Shown here one piece after another: positions 8,209 to 15,884 of a stretch of 64,000 nucleotides of DNA; the first letter of the stretch is position 1; each line of letters starts with the position of its first letter. The notes beneath the pieces were generated by a model. The model did no database searches. It worked only from the letters and a program-made list of their open reading frames with translations, and was not told where the DNA came from. The stretch lies in NCBI RefSeq assembly GCF_900176435.1, contig NZ_FWYE01000002.1, positions 62,001-126,000 of the forward strand, read 5' to 3'. The position numbers were made by a program, and so were the translations under genes. Source of the DNA: Picrophilus oshimae DSM 9789 (GTDB lineage: Archaea > Thermoplasmatota > Thermoplasmata > Thermoplasmatales > Thermoplasmataceae).

Positions 8209-8282
8209 TTCGTTTTTATTGCCAGTGGTTATCATGTTTACTAATTTCGTATTTTTTGTATTAAATTCGTATATTTTAAATA
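8209..8282. promoter_or_regulatory. lysW promoter with repeated TTCGTA elements
   Basis: TTCGTA occurs at 8246-8251 and 8266-8271, exactly 20 bases apart, with a weaker TTCGTT at 8209-8214. The TATA-like TTTTAAATA (8274-8282) follows at once and lies 21-29 bases before the lysW ATG at 8303. The same pair with the same 20-base spacing stands before the homocitrate-synthase gene (15360-15385). The inner copy would touch the pre-initiation complex, so the likely role is a regulator-binding site in control of lysine/arginine synthesis. Confidence 0.6.
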
Positions 8283-8302
8283 TCATGATGCAATTACATA
8301 TC

Positions 8303-8476
8303 ATGAATGGAAAATGCAAGATGTGTGGTGAGTCAATAGAGATACCTGACGATGCCATTGTCGGTGAGCTTGTTGAGTGCGGCGGCTGCGGTATGACCTA
8401 TGAGATCAGCGCAATATCAAATGGAAACGTATCATTAAAAAGTGCAGAGCATGTTGGAGAGGACTGGGGAGAATAA
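8303..8476 (+). CDS. lysW: LysW amino-group carrier protein
   Basis: 57 aa. The start at ATG 8303 (MNGKCKMCGES) is set by homology and by the TATA box 21-29 bases upstream; an upstream extension of 28 codons is hydrophobic, lies in the promoter and is rejected. Two zinc knuckles, CKMC and CGGC, and the C-terminal EDWGE are hallmarks of LysW. The gamma-carboxyl of the terminal Glu is joined to the amino group of alpha-aminoadipate or glutamate, which stays protected while the other enzymes of this cluster act on it. First gene of a six-gene operon. Very secure. Confidence 0.97.
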   Translation: MNGKCKMCGESIEIPDDAIVGELVECGGCGMTYEISAISNGNVSLKSAEHVGEDWGE

Positions 8477-8479
8477 AAG

Positions 8480-9523
8480 ATGCAGGTTGGCATTGTCGGT
8501 GGTTCAGGATACATTGCAGGCCAGTTGCTAAGAATGCTTGCCTTCCATAAAGATATTGAGATAAAAATTGTCTCATCAAAATCCCATGCCGGAGAAAAAT
8601 TATCAAGGGTCCATCCTGATCTTTTAAATATTTTGGATTTAAGGTTCAGTGATATGAATCCTGTGGATCTTGCCTCCAGGGTTGATCTTGTCTTCCTTGC
8701 ACTGCCACATGGCACATCAATAAATTATGTGCCTGATATCTATGAGATCGGAACAAAGATTATAGACATGAGTGCTGACTTTAGGCTAAAGGATCCTGAT
8801 CTTTACAGGGAATGGTACGGGTTTGAACACAATTATCCTGATTTGCTGGAAAAGTTTGTTTACGGCATGCCTGAGTTCCATAGGAACGAGATAAAAAACT
8901 CAAGGTATGTATCTGTGCCAGGCTGTATAGCATCATCAACAATTTACAGTGTTGCACCATTTTCCATGCTAAATCTTGATAATAACATTGTTACTGTTGA
9001 TGCAAAGGTTGGTTCATCAGGTTCAGGTTCAGGCACAGACAGCTCAAAGAATTACTCTGAAAGGTACAATTCTGTCAGGGCCTACAAACCAGTGCACCAC
9101 AGGCACACACCGGAGATAGAGCAGGAAATAAAGTATATATCAGGTAAAAATATTAAAATAGCAATGTCCGCGCATTCTGTAAACATGGTGCGTGGCATAT
9201 TAACAACATCTAATATCTTTATCGACCTTGATGAGCCTGATGCCCTTTCACAGCTAAGGGAGTTCTATAAAAACGAGAAATTCATCAGATTAATATTTGA
9301 CAGGAAAAGCAATTTCAGGTACCCTGATCCAAAGACCGTGATAGGCACAAATTTTGCAGATCTTAGCGTGATAAGTGATGGCTACATAAAAAGAATAGTA
9401 TCAATTGGCGCAATAGACAACATGATAAAGGGCGCTGCCGGCAATGCCATACAGTCAATGAATATTATGAACCATTTTGACGAGTCAGAGGGTTTGTTAA
9501 TACCAGCAGCTTTTCCGGTGTGA
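8480..9523 (+). CDS. lysY: LysW-aminoadipyl/glutamyl-phosphate reductase
   Basis: 347 aa, ArgC family. The Rossmann motif GIVGGSGYIAGQLLRML starts at residue 3, and the catalytic Cys lies in SVPGCIASSTIY (about residue 149). The aldehyde-forming region SSGSGSGT and the His in HHRHTPEIEQE follow. It reduces the LysW-bound acyl phosphate to the semialdehyde with NADPH. Lies 3 bases after lysW. In archaea with one copy, the enzyme often serves both lysine and arginine synthesis; substrate range cannot be read here. Confidence 0.95.
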   Translation: MQVGIVGGSGYIAGQLLRMLAFHKDIEIKIVSSKSHAGEKLSRVHPDLLNILDLRFSDMNPVDLASRVDLVFLALPHGTSINYVPDIYEIGTKIIDMSADFRLKDPDLYREWYGFEHNYPDLLEKFVYGMPEFHRNEIKNSRYVSVPGCIASSTIYSVAPFSMLNLDNNIVTVDAKVGSSGSGSGTDSSKNYSERYNSVRAYKPVHHRHTPEIEQEIKYISGKNIKIAMSAHSVNMVRGILTTSNIFIDLDEPDALSQLREFYKNEKFIRLIFDRKSNFRYPDPKTVIGTNFADLSVISDGYIKRIVSIGAIDNMIKGAAGNAIQSMNIMNHFDESEGLLIPAAFPV

Positions 9524-9525
9524 TC

Positions 9526-10284
9526 ATGCAGGTAATAAAGATTGGCGGAAGCCTTGTTTCTGAGATCCTTAAAAATAATGATATAATAAATAACTTCGAT
9601 TTAAATGGAATAATTGTCCATGGTGGTGGCAATTACATAAATGAGTTCTCAAAGAAATTTGGAATGGAGCAGCGCTTCGTAACGTCGCCGCAGGGCATAA
9701 GGAGCAGGTACACAGATAAAGAAACCCTTGAGTTCTTCATCATGGTCATGGCCTATATAAATTATAAGATATGCCATATACTTGAAAATCACGGAATAAA
9801 AACGGTTTCAATTTCAGGTATAAACAACAGAATGGCAGAGGCTTCAAGAAAGGAAAGGCTTGTTATTATAAATGAAAGGAACAGAAAGATGGTTATCGAC
9901 GGCGGCTATACAGGAAAAATAAATAAAATAAACTATGATTTTCTTAAAAATCTTGTTGATTCTGGCTATACGCCTGTGGTTTCACCTGTGGCCTTTTCCG
10001 TGGAATCTCCACTTAATGTTGATGCTGATAAAATGGCAGCAAACATAGCCGCGGCACTGCATGCCGAGAGGCTGCTAATTTACACAAATGTTGATGGAAT
10101 ATACATAAACGGTGAAAAATTAAGTAAAATGGATATAGTTTCATTAAAATCAATGAAGATAGGCAATGGAATGATTCAAAAGGTTATGGCAGCCGATATA
10201 GCCGTCTCCTCCGGTGTAAGGGAGGTTTTTATTGGCAATCCAGGTAATATATATCAAGGAACAGTGGTGTTGAATGAACTATGA
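9526..10284 (+). CDS. lysZ: LysW-aminoadipate/glutamate kinase
   Basis: 252 aa, amino-acid kinase fold, ArgB family. KIGGSL at the N-terminus binds phosphate, HGGGNYINEF follows, and the C-terminal NVDGIY and GNGMIQKV contact nucleotide and substrate. It phosphorylates the free carboxylate of LysW-bound aminoadipate (or glutamate). ATG 9526 is preferred because KIGG normally sits a few residues from the start; an overlapping GTG at 9520 would add Met-Ile. Overlap or near-contact with lysY shows tight operon coupling. Confidence 0.95.
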   Translation: MQVIKIGGSLVSEILKNNDIINNFDLNGIIVHGGGNYINEFSKKFGMEQRFVTSPQGIRSRYTDKETLEFFIMVMAYINYKICHILENHGIKTVSISGINNRMAEASRKERLVIINERNRKMVIDGGYTGKINKINYDFLKNLVDSGYTPVVSPVAFSVESPLNVDADKMAANIAAALHAERLLIYTNVDGIYINGEKLSKMDIVSLKSMKIGNGMIQKVMAADIAVSSGVREVFIGNPGNIYQGTVVLNEL

Positions 10285-11446
10285 GGATGATTTTATAGCA
10301 AATACATACCAGAAGCTGCCTGTTGATATAGAATACGGTGAGGATTCATATTTAATAGGCAGTGATAATAAAAGGTATATTGACTTAATGTCCGGCTACG
10401 GCGTTGCGATACTTGGTTATTCAAATAAACATGTTAAGGATTCAATAACAGATCAGTTAAATAAAATTCCAATTCTTCATGCGTCAGAATACAACAAAAC
10501 AAGGTCAGACTTTGTTGAAAAGCTTCATAATATACTGCCCGGGAAGTTCGATAAGATGTACCTTGGCAATACAGGTGCCGAGGCCATAGAGGCGGCAATA
10601 AAAGCAGTGATAAGATCCACCGGAAGAAGGAAGATCATTGCAATGACAGGATCGTATCACGGAAAAACCCTTGGGGCCCTTTCAATTACACATTCATTAA
10701 AATATAGAAAACCATTCATGGATCTTTTAAACAAGAACGTTGATTTTATAAAGTACAACGATGTAAATGATCTTGATAAAATAGATGATGACACGGCGGC
10801 TGTCTTCTTTGAACCGGTCCAGGGCGAGAGCGGAATAAACATACCTGATAAATCATATGTGATTGAATTAAGAAAGGTTACGGAAAGACACGGCACCGCC
10901 CTGGTTGCCGATGAGATACAGAGCGGTCTTGGCAGAACAGGTACAATGTGGGCTTTCGAAAATTTTGGCATAGTGCCTGATATAATAACAATAGGCAAGG
11001 GCATAGGTGGCGGCATACCATTATCGGTAACTGCCGGAAAATCAGAATTTATGATGCTCGAAAAAGGGGACCAGTCATCAACCACAGGCGGTAATCCAAT
11101 AGCATGTGCAGCCGGCTCCGCTGTTATAGATGAGCTGAAACCAGAGCTCATAAGATCGGTAAGGCACAAGGGTGAATTGTTTAGATCAATGTTAAATAAT
11201 GATCTTAATGGCCTTAAAGTAAAGGAGATAAGGGGCCTAGGCTTGATGAACGCCGTTGAGTTAAGGATAAGATTCCTGCCTGTTCTATTAAATATGATAA
11301 ACAATGGTGTTATATCACTTTATTCTGGAATATCAATAATAAGGATGCTGCCGCCATATATAATAAAGGATGAGGATCTTGAAATGGCATCCAAAATAAT
11401 AGCGTCCTCGATAAGGGAGGCTGAGGAAAATTGGCAATCTCAATGA
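10274..11446 (+). CDS. lysJ: LysW-aminoadipate semialdehyde/glutamate semialdehyde aminotransferase
   Basis: 390 aa, class III PLP aminotransferase (ArgD family). The cofactor region GNTGAEAIEAAIK, VADEIQSGLGRTG and the PLP lysine in ITIGKGIGGG (about residue 242) are all present. It transfers an amino group to the LysW-bound semialdehyde to make LysW-lysine or LysW-ornithine. It overlaps lysZ by 11 bases at the 5' end and the next ligase gene at the 3' end. Length is typical. Confidence 0.95.
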   Translation: MNYEDDFIANTYQKLPVDIEYGEDSYLIGSDNKRYIDLMSGYGVAILGYSNKHVKDSITDQLNKIPILHASEYNKTRSDFVEKLHNILPGKFDKMYLGNTGAEAIEAAIKAVIRSTGRRKIIAMTGSYHGKTLGALSITHSLKYRKPFMDLLNKNVDFIKYNDVNDLDKIDDDTAAVFFEPVQGESGINIPDKSYVIELRKVTERHGTALVADEIQSGLGRTGTMWAFENFGIVPDIITIGKGIGGGIPLSVTAGKSEFMMLEKGDQSSTTGGNPIACAAGSAVIDELKPELIRSVRHKGELFRSMLNNDLNGLKVKEIRGLGLMNAVELRIRFLPVLLNMINNGVISLYSGISIIRMLPPYIIKDEDLEMASKIIASSIREAEENWQSQ

Positions 11447-12273
11447 TTTATGATATAATAAGATGGGAGGAGAAATCAATTATAAAGGCACTTAAGGAAC
11501 GTTATATTGATATCAATTTAATCAATGTAAATGATCTTGACCTTGATATAAACGCTGAGAATGGTTCTGGAACAATAATACAGAGAACAACAAGCTATTA
11601 CAAGAACCTTCACTCAACGGCTTACTATGAATCTAAAGGATATAATGTTATAAACAACTTCATATCAACGATCATAACCGGAAATAAGATGTTTACATCG
11701 CTATGGATAAAACGCAAGGGTGTTAGAATCCCGGAAACCTTTGTAACCTTTGACAGGGAATCATTTTTAAGATCATTTAATAATGATCTTGATGGCCGTG
11801 GTGTTTTAAAGCCCGTGGTGGGCAGCTGGGGGAGAATGAATGCCCTTTTAAATGATTATTATGCTGCGATGGACATTGTTGAATATAAAGAATACATGTA
11901 TCCAATATACCAGATAAACTATCTTCAAAGGTATATAAACGATTTTAACCGGGACCTGAGGGTCTTTGTTGTGGGCAGCAATGTTGTTGCCGGCATATAC
12001 AGGTACAGGCCTGAAAATGACTGGAGAACAAACACAGCGCTTGGAGGCAGGGCGGAGCCGCTTAAGATCACCGATGAAATAGAGGATGAATGCCTCAGGG
12101 CGATAGAGCCCATTGGAAATGGCATTTACGGAATAGATTTCCTTGAATCAAAGGACGGGCTGTTTTTAAACGAGATAAATGGCAACACGGAATTCAAGAA
12201 CACCGTGCCTGTAACAGGAATAGACATACCAGGACTGATAGCGGATTACATAATAAAAGAGGATAAAAAATGA
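11431..12273 (+). CDS. lysX: LysW ligase, LysX type (alpha-aminoadipate-LysW ligase)
   Basis: 280 aa, RimK-like ATP-grasp ligase. YDIIRWEEKSI near the N-terminus, KPVVGSWGRM (ATP-grasp loop), NTALGGRAEP and the metal-binding NEINGNTEFKN are diagnostic. It joins LysW's terminal Glu to alpha-aminoadipate with ATP. The C-terminal TEFKNTVPVTGIDIPG resembles, from memory, LysX rather than ArgX, so I assign lysine synthesis to this copy. TTG 11431 follows a GAGG-like site and gives the usual few residues before YD; ATG 11443, overlapping the lysJ stop, is the alternative. A second paralogue lies at 13283-14116. Confidence 0.9.
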   Translation: MAISMIYDIIRWEEKSIIKALKERYIDINLINVNDLDLDINAENGSGTIIQRTTSYYKNLHSTAYYESKGYNVINNFISTIITGNKMFTSLWIKRKGVRIPETFVTFDRESFLRSFNNDLDGRGVLKPVVGSWGRMNALLNDYYAAMDIVEYKEYMYPIYQINYLQRYINDFNRDLRVFVVGSNVVAGIYRYRPENDWRTNTALGGRAEPLKITDEIEDECLRAIEPIGNGIYGIDFLESKDGLFLNEINGNTEFKNTVPVTGIDIPGLIADYIIKEDKK

Positions 12274-13304
12274 ATACAATGGACATGCTATATAACCTTG
12301 TTAATACATATTCACCGAGCGGGCACGAGGATGATATATCAAAACTTATAAGGGAATATTTAACAGAGCTTGACTTTGAGGATCCTGTTATAGACAGATC
12401 AAAGAATGTAATTTCAGATAATGGTTCAGGAAAATCAATTTTGCTTTGCGGTCATGAGGATACAGTTCCGGGCTTTATAGAGCCAAGGATTAAAAACAAT
12501 TTAATTTACGGACGTGGCGCCGTTGATGCAAAGGCCTCACTGCTTGCACTCATGCTGGGGGCACACAGGGCCATTAGGAACGGTTTCAATAAAAGAATAC
12601 TGTTCGTTGCGGCCGCAGGTGAGGAGAGCACTAGCAAGGGCATAAACAGCATTATAAAGAGCTATAAACCCACGGACTATGCAATTTTTGGCGAGCCAGG
12701 CAACTATAATAACATAACATGTGGCTACCGTGGAAGAATGCTAATAAAGATCTCAATGAGCTCTGAGACACATCATGCCAGTGCATCAAACCTTTACGAA
12801 AATCCTGTTTCATACCTTATAGATGTCTGGAATAAAATAAGGGAATTATACAGTAACAACCATTTTGACCAGATCAGTGCGGCAATAACAAGATTTTCAG
12901 GTGGAAAATACCATAATGTCACGCCTGAAAGCGCTTACATGTACATTGATGTAAGGTACCCTGCATCAGAGTCAGAATCATTTATTGATAATATATACAG
13001 GGCCGCGGGAAGGGCAACAGTGAAGGTTGTAAGCAGGGTTCCACCATACATATCGAATTTCAAGAGCGATTTAATAAGATCGTTTAAAAATGCGATATCA
13101 TACTATTCAAGCCCGGGATTAATAGTAAAGAGCGGTACCGGCGATATGAACATTTTGGGTTCATCATGGAAAATACCTTCCATTACATATGGTCCCGGCG
13201 ATACAAGATTATCACATACCAAAAACGAGGTAATAAACATAAATGAGGTTGAGAGGAGCATAGATATTATATCAAGAGCGCTTCAGCACCTTGCAAGCCT
13301 GTAG
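12270..13304 (+). CDS. lysK: LysW-lysine/ornithine hydrolase (M20 family)
   Basis: 344 aa metallopeptidase of the ArgE/DapE family. Metal ligands lie in LLCGHEDTVPG (about residue 68) and GRGAVDAKAS, and the general-base Glu-Glu is in AAGEESTSKG (about residue 118). It releases lysine or ornithine from LysW and regenerates the carrier. Its ATG overlaps the lysX stop by 4 bases. Last gene of the operon; its 3' end overlaps the convergent ArgX-like gene by 22 bases. Confidence 0.95.
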   Translation: MNTMDMLYNLVNTYSPSGHEDDISKLIREYLTELDFEDPVIDRSKNVISDNGSGKSILLCGHEDTVPGFIEPRIKNNLIYGRGAVDAKASLLALMLGAHRAIRNGFNKRILFVAAAGEESTSKGINSIIKSYKPTDYAIFGEPGNYNNITCGYRGRMLIKISMSSETHHASASNLYENPVSYLIDVWNKIRELYSNNHFDQISAAITRFSGGKYHNVTPESAYMYIDVRYPASESESFIDNIYRAAGRATVKVVSRVPPYISNFKSDLIRSFKNAISYYSSPGLIVKSGTGDMNILGSSWKIPSITYGPGDTRLSHTKNEVININEVERSIDIISRALQHLASL

Positions 13305-14116
13305 ATAAAATCAACAATGCCGGTCACAATTTTTCTTCCATGCACCTGGGCAGCACCCTTAAATTCAACCCTGCTGTTTATCTCATGCACTGTTATTTCA
13401 TTTTCATCTTCCATGGCATCTATGCCAAGTATCGAATCCTTAAAAATAGATGCAGTTTTTATTATAATCTCTTTTTGCTCTTCCGATAGGTTTGCCCTTT
13501 CAACGCGGCCGCCAAGATGCGTATTTGTTTTCCAGCTCTGACCCTGGTACCTGTATGTTGCCGCTATGATGTTTTCACCTGCAACGATTGCCCTTATATC
13601 CCTTGCAGGCCTGTTTACATATTTTTGAATGTAAAAAACGTTTGATATATTTTCATAGTATTCAAGAAAATCACGGAGCTCTGTCCTGCTCCTGCATATT
13701 GATACCATCCTGCCCCAGCTTCCAGAGACCGGCTTTATTACAACAGGGTATCCAAGTTTTTCCGCTGTTTCAATGGCCATATCCATTGAAAATGATATGT
13801 ATGTCTCAGGCGTTTTTATACTATTTTTTTCAAGGATCATTGATGTTATTGCCTTGTTTGATGATATGTTAATTGTATTGTAATTATTAACCGGGAAAAA
13901 TCCATAGGTCTCGGCTATCTTTGAAAAGTAAAGGGATCTCGTGCTGCTTATACACCTTATCATAACAAGATCGTTTTTTTCCATGCTTTTTATTTTAAAT
14001 GAGTTCTTATTCACATTTATTGTATCGTAATCTATATTCCTGTTTGATAGTTCCTTAATTATTTCCTTTTCCTCCCATGCAGGAATATCATATGCAAGAT
14101 GGATCATACTGATCAA
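13283..14116 (-). CDS. second LysW ligase, probably ArgX type (glutamate-LysW ligase)
   Basis: 277 aa, clearly paralogous to the ligase at 11431 over its full length: YDIPAWEEKEI, KPVSGSWGRM, NTHLGGRVER and HEINSRVEFKG. The substrate-side segments differ (NTHLGGR versus NTALGGR; NSRVEFKGAAQ versus NGNTEFKNTVP). Family knowledge: archaea that make both lysine and arginine through LysW can keep separate ligases, LysX for aminoadipate and ArgX for glutamate. By elimination this copy is the ArgX candidate. It is convergent with lysK and has its own AT-rich upstream region (14117-14200), so it can be expressed apart from the lysine operon. Confidence 0.85.
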   Translation of the reverse strand: MISMIHLAYDIPAWEEKEIIKELSNRNIDYDTINVNKNSFKIKSMEKNDLVMIRCISSTRSLYFSKIAETYGFFPVNNYNTINISSNKAITSMILEKNSIKTPETYISFSMDMAIETAEKLGYPVVIKPVSGSWGRMVSICRSRTELRDFLEYYENISNVFYIQKYVNRPARDIRAIVAGENIIAATYRYQGQSWKTNTHLGGRVERANLSEEQKEIIIKTASIFKDSILGIDAMEDENEITVHEINSRVEFKGAAQVHGRKIVTGIVDFIYRLARC

Positions 14117-14200
14117 TTTTTATATATTATTAAAAACTTGTGAAATATATTGTTATTTTAAATATAAATACATGTAAAAATTATATTATAATATAATATT

Positions 14201-15328
14201 TTACATTGAAACAGCAGATCTTTTTATTGATTCTGCCATGGCATATAATTCATCATCATTTAATTCCCTATTTTTATTTTTTATCATCTTCATTAATATT
14301 TTTAAATGCTCATCGTTAAGGGATATTCCAAGCTCCTGCAATCTTGTAATTACTGCATGCCTGCCACTGTAGCTGCTTATTGTATAATACCTTTTATTTC
14401 CAAATAAACACGGGTCCATGAATTCATATGTTTCAGGTTTGTTTATTATACCGGCTATATGAACGCCTGATTTATGTGTAAATGCATTCTTGCCCGTTAC
14501 CGGATAATTGTATGGAACCATTACCCCACTGTATTTTTCAACAAGATTTGACAGGCTGTAGAGCCTTTTTAAATCGATAACGTCCTCATTGTAATGGTAT
14601 TTTAGTGCCGGGCCTATTATCTGTGTTGGCGTTATACCGCTGCGTTCACCAAGACCGTTTACCGTTGAATGTATTATTGTCGCGCCTGCACGATATGCCG
14701 CAATGCTGTTTGCAACTGCCATTCCAAGATCGTTATGCGCATGTATGTCAAACTCAACGTTTTTTACGTCTTTTATTATCATTTTAAAAAGTTTATATGA
14801 TGTGTCAGGATTTAATATTCCAACGGTGTCCGCTATGGATATTCTTTTTGCACCTGCATCCCTGGCGGCCCTTGCAACATCCAGTAAATAATTATAATCA
14901 GTTCTTGTGGCATCCTCTGCGGTGAATCTTACATTTAAACCATATGACCTTGCATAATCAATGCTATCAACGATAATTCTTATTGCATCCTCGCGGGTCT
15001 TTAACGTTTTGTATTTTAAATGAAGATCACTTATTCCATAGAATATTGCTATCATGTCGATATTGAGCGAGGCCGCAACATCTATATCTGATCTTACGGC
15101 CCTGCTGTGTGCAACTATCGTTGATCTTATTATTCCTGATGATTTTAATTCCATGATGCTTTTTATTGATTTTAAAACTGTTTCTGAAACTGCCGGATGG
15201 CCGGCCTCTATCATTGAAACGCCAGCATCTGAAAGCGCCCTGGCTATTTCCACCCGGGCATCCATGGAAAATGAAACGCCAGGGGTCTGCTCTCCCTCTC
15301 TAAGTGTACTGTCAAGTAAGCCTATCAT
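14201..15328 (-). CDS. homocitrate synthase-type enzyme (DRE-TIM metallolyase)
   Basis: 375 aa from ATG 15328 (MIGLLDSTLREGEQTPGVSF). A longer reading to 15403 would run through the promoter: AAATATAAATATATA lies about 14-28 bases before this ATG. The motif DSTLREGEQ, the metal ligands in HAHNDLGMAVAN, and GLGERSG define the 2-isopropylmalate/homocitrate/citramalate synthase family. The neighbouring LysW operon and homoaconitase-type genes point to homocitrate synthase, the first step of the aminoadipate route to lysine. An isopropylmalate or citramalate synthase cannot be excluded by motif alone. A TTCGTA pair lies 32-57 bases upstream. Confidence 0.88.
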   Translation of the reverse strand: MIGLLDSTLREGEQTPGVSFSMDARVEIARALSDAGVSMIEAGHPAVSETVLKSIKSIMELKSSGIIRSTIVAHSRAVRSDIDVAASLNIDMIAIFYGISDLHLKYKTLKTREDAIRIIVDSIDYARSYGLNVRFTAEDATRTDYNYLLDVARAARDAGAKRISIADTVGILNPDTSYKLFKMIIKDVKNVEFDIHAHNDLGMAVANSIAAYRAGATIIHSTVNGLGERSGITPTQIIGPALKYHYNEDVIDLKRLYSLSNLVEKYSGVMVPYNYPVTGKNAFTHKSGVHIAGIINKPETYEFMDPCLFGNKRYYTISSYSGRHAVITRLQELGISLNDEHLKILMKMIKNKNRELNDDELYAMAESIKRSAVSM

Positions 15329-15359
15329 AAAATGGTATATATTTATATTTAATAAAATT

Positions 15360-15385
15360 TTCGTATTATTAATACTAATTTCGTA
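15360..15385. promoter_or_regulatory. paired TTCGTA elements upstream of the homocitrate-synthase gene
   Basis: TTCGTA at 15360-15365 and again at 15380-15385, exactly 20 bases (two helical turns) apart, upstream of the TATA-like stretch and ATG 15328 of the minus-strand gene. The same pair and spacing precede lysW. The second copy lies at the boundary with the end of the leuD-type gene (stop near 15387). Likely a binding site for a lysine-responsive regulator; no candidate regulator is encoded nearby. Confidence 0.55.
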
Positions 15386-15386
15386 A

Positions 15387-15884
15387 TTAAAGTGGACCTC
15401 CAAGAAGGCCCTTACCTTTTAGCAGATTTATTATACCGCCTGCATTTATTATTTCCATTAATGATTCTGGTATCGCCCTGAATTTTATGCTTTTATTTTT
15501 TGCCTCGTTTATTATTAATGAATTTTTAATATCTATTGTTATTATATCTGGCTCATCCGCGATGTTTAATATGCCAGGGCACTGTATGCATAAAAGTCCT
15601 GAGTTAACACTGTTTCTAAAAAATAGACCATTCACGGATTCTGCTATTACGGCAGATATGCCAAGGGCTTTTAGATTATCCGCCGCCGGTCTTGATGATC
15701 CGGTCCCAAAGTTTTTACCTGCTATTATTATATCACCATTTTTAACCATTGATGACCAGCCAGGCCTGTTTGCACTCATTGTATACAATGGCTTTTTATC
15801 GTCACTCATTGTATAGCATATCTGCGGGTACATTAAATCCGTATTAATATCATCGCCAAACTTCCATACACGGCCTTTTATCAT
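15387..15884 (-). CDS. leuD: homoaconitase/isopropylmalate dehydratase-type small subunit
   Basis: 165 aa, normal for archaeal small subunits. GRVWKFGDDINTDLMYP opens the swivel domain, and GKNFGTGSSRPAADNLK is the GSSR substrate-phosphate/carboxylate motif. The specificity loop after NTDLMYP reads QICYTMSDD rather than the YLRT- or YLVY-like loop of well-studied homoaconitases and isopropylmalate dehydratases, so substrate cannot be inferred from it. Its ATG overlaps the large-subunit stop by 4 bases. Context supports homocitrate to homoisocitrate conversion in lysine synthesis. Confidence 0.92.
   Translation of the reverse strand: MIKGRVWKFGDDINTDLMYPQICYTMSDDKKPLYTMSANRPGWSSMVKNGDIIIAGKNFGTGSSRPAADNLKALGISAVIAESVNGLFFRNSVNSGLLCIQCPGILNIADEPDIITIDIKNSLIINEAKNKSIKFRAIPESLMEIINAGGIINLLKGKGLLGGPL

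Noticed and set aside
8219-8302. Hydrophobic N-terminal extension of LysW
   Set aside because: It overlaps the TATA box and the TTCGTA elements, and LysW proteins begin at MxxKCxxC with no leader.
10657-11304. 215-codon minus-strand ORF
   Set aside because: Lies fully inside lysJ on the other strand, has low-complexity Ser/Leu/Pro composition and no promoter; a shadow of the real gene.
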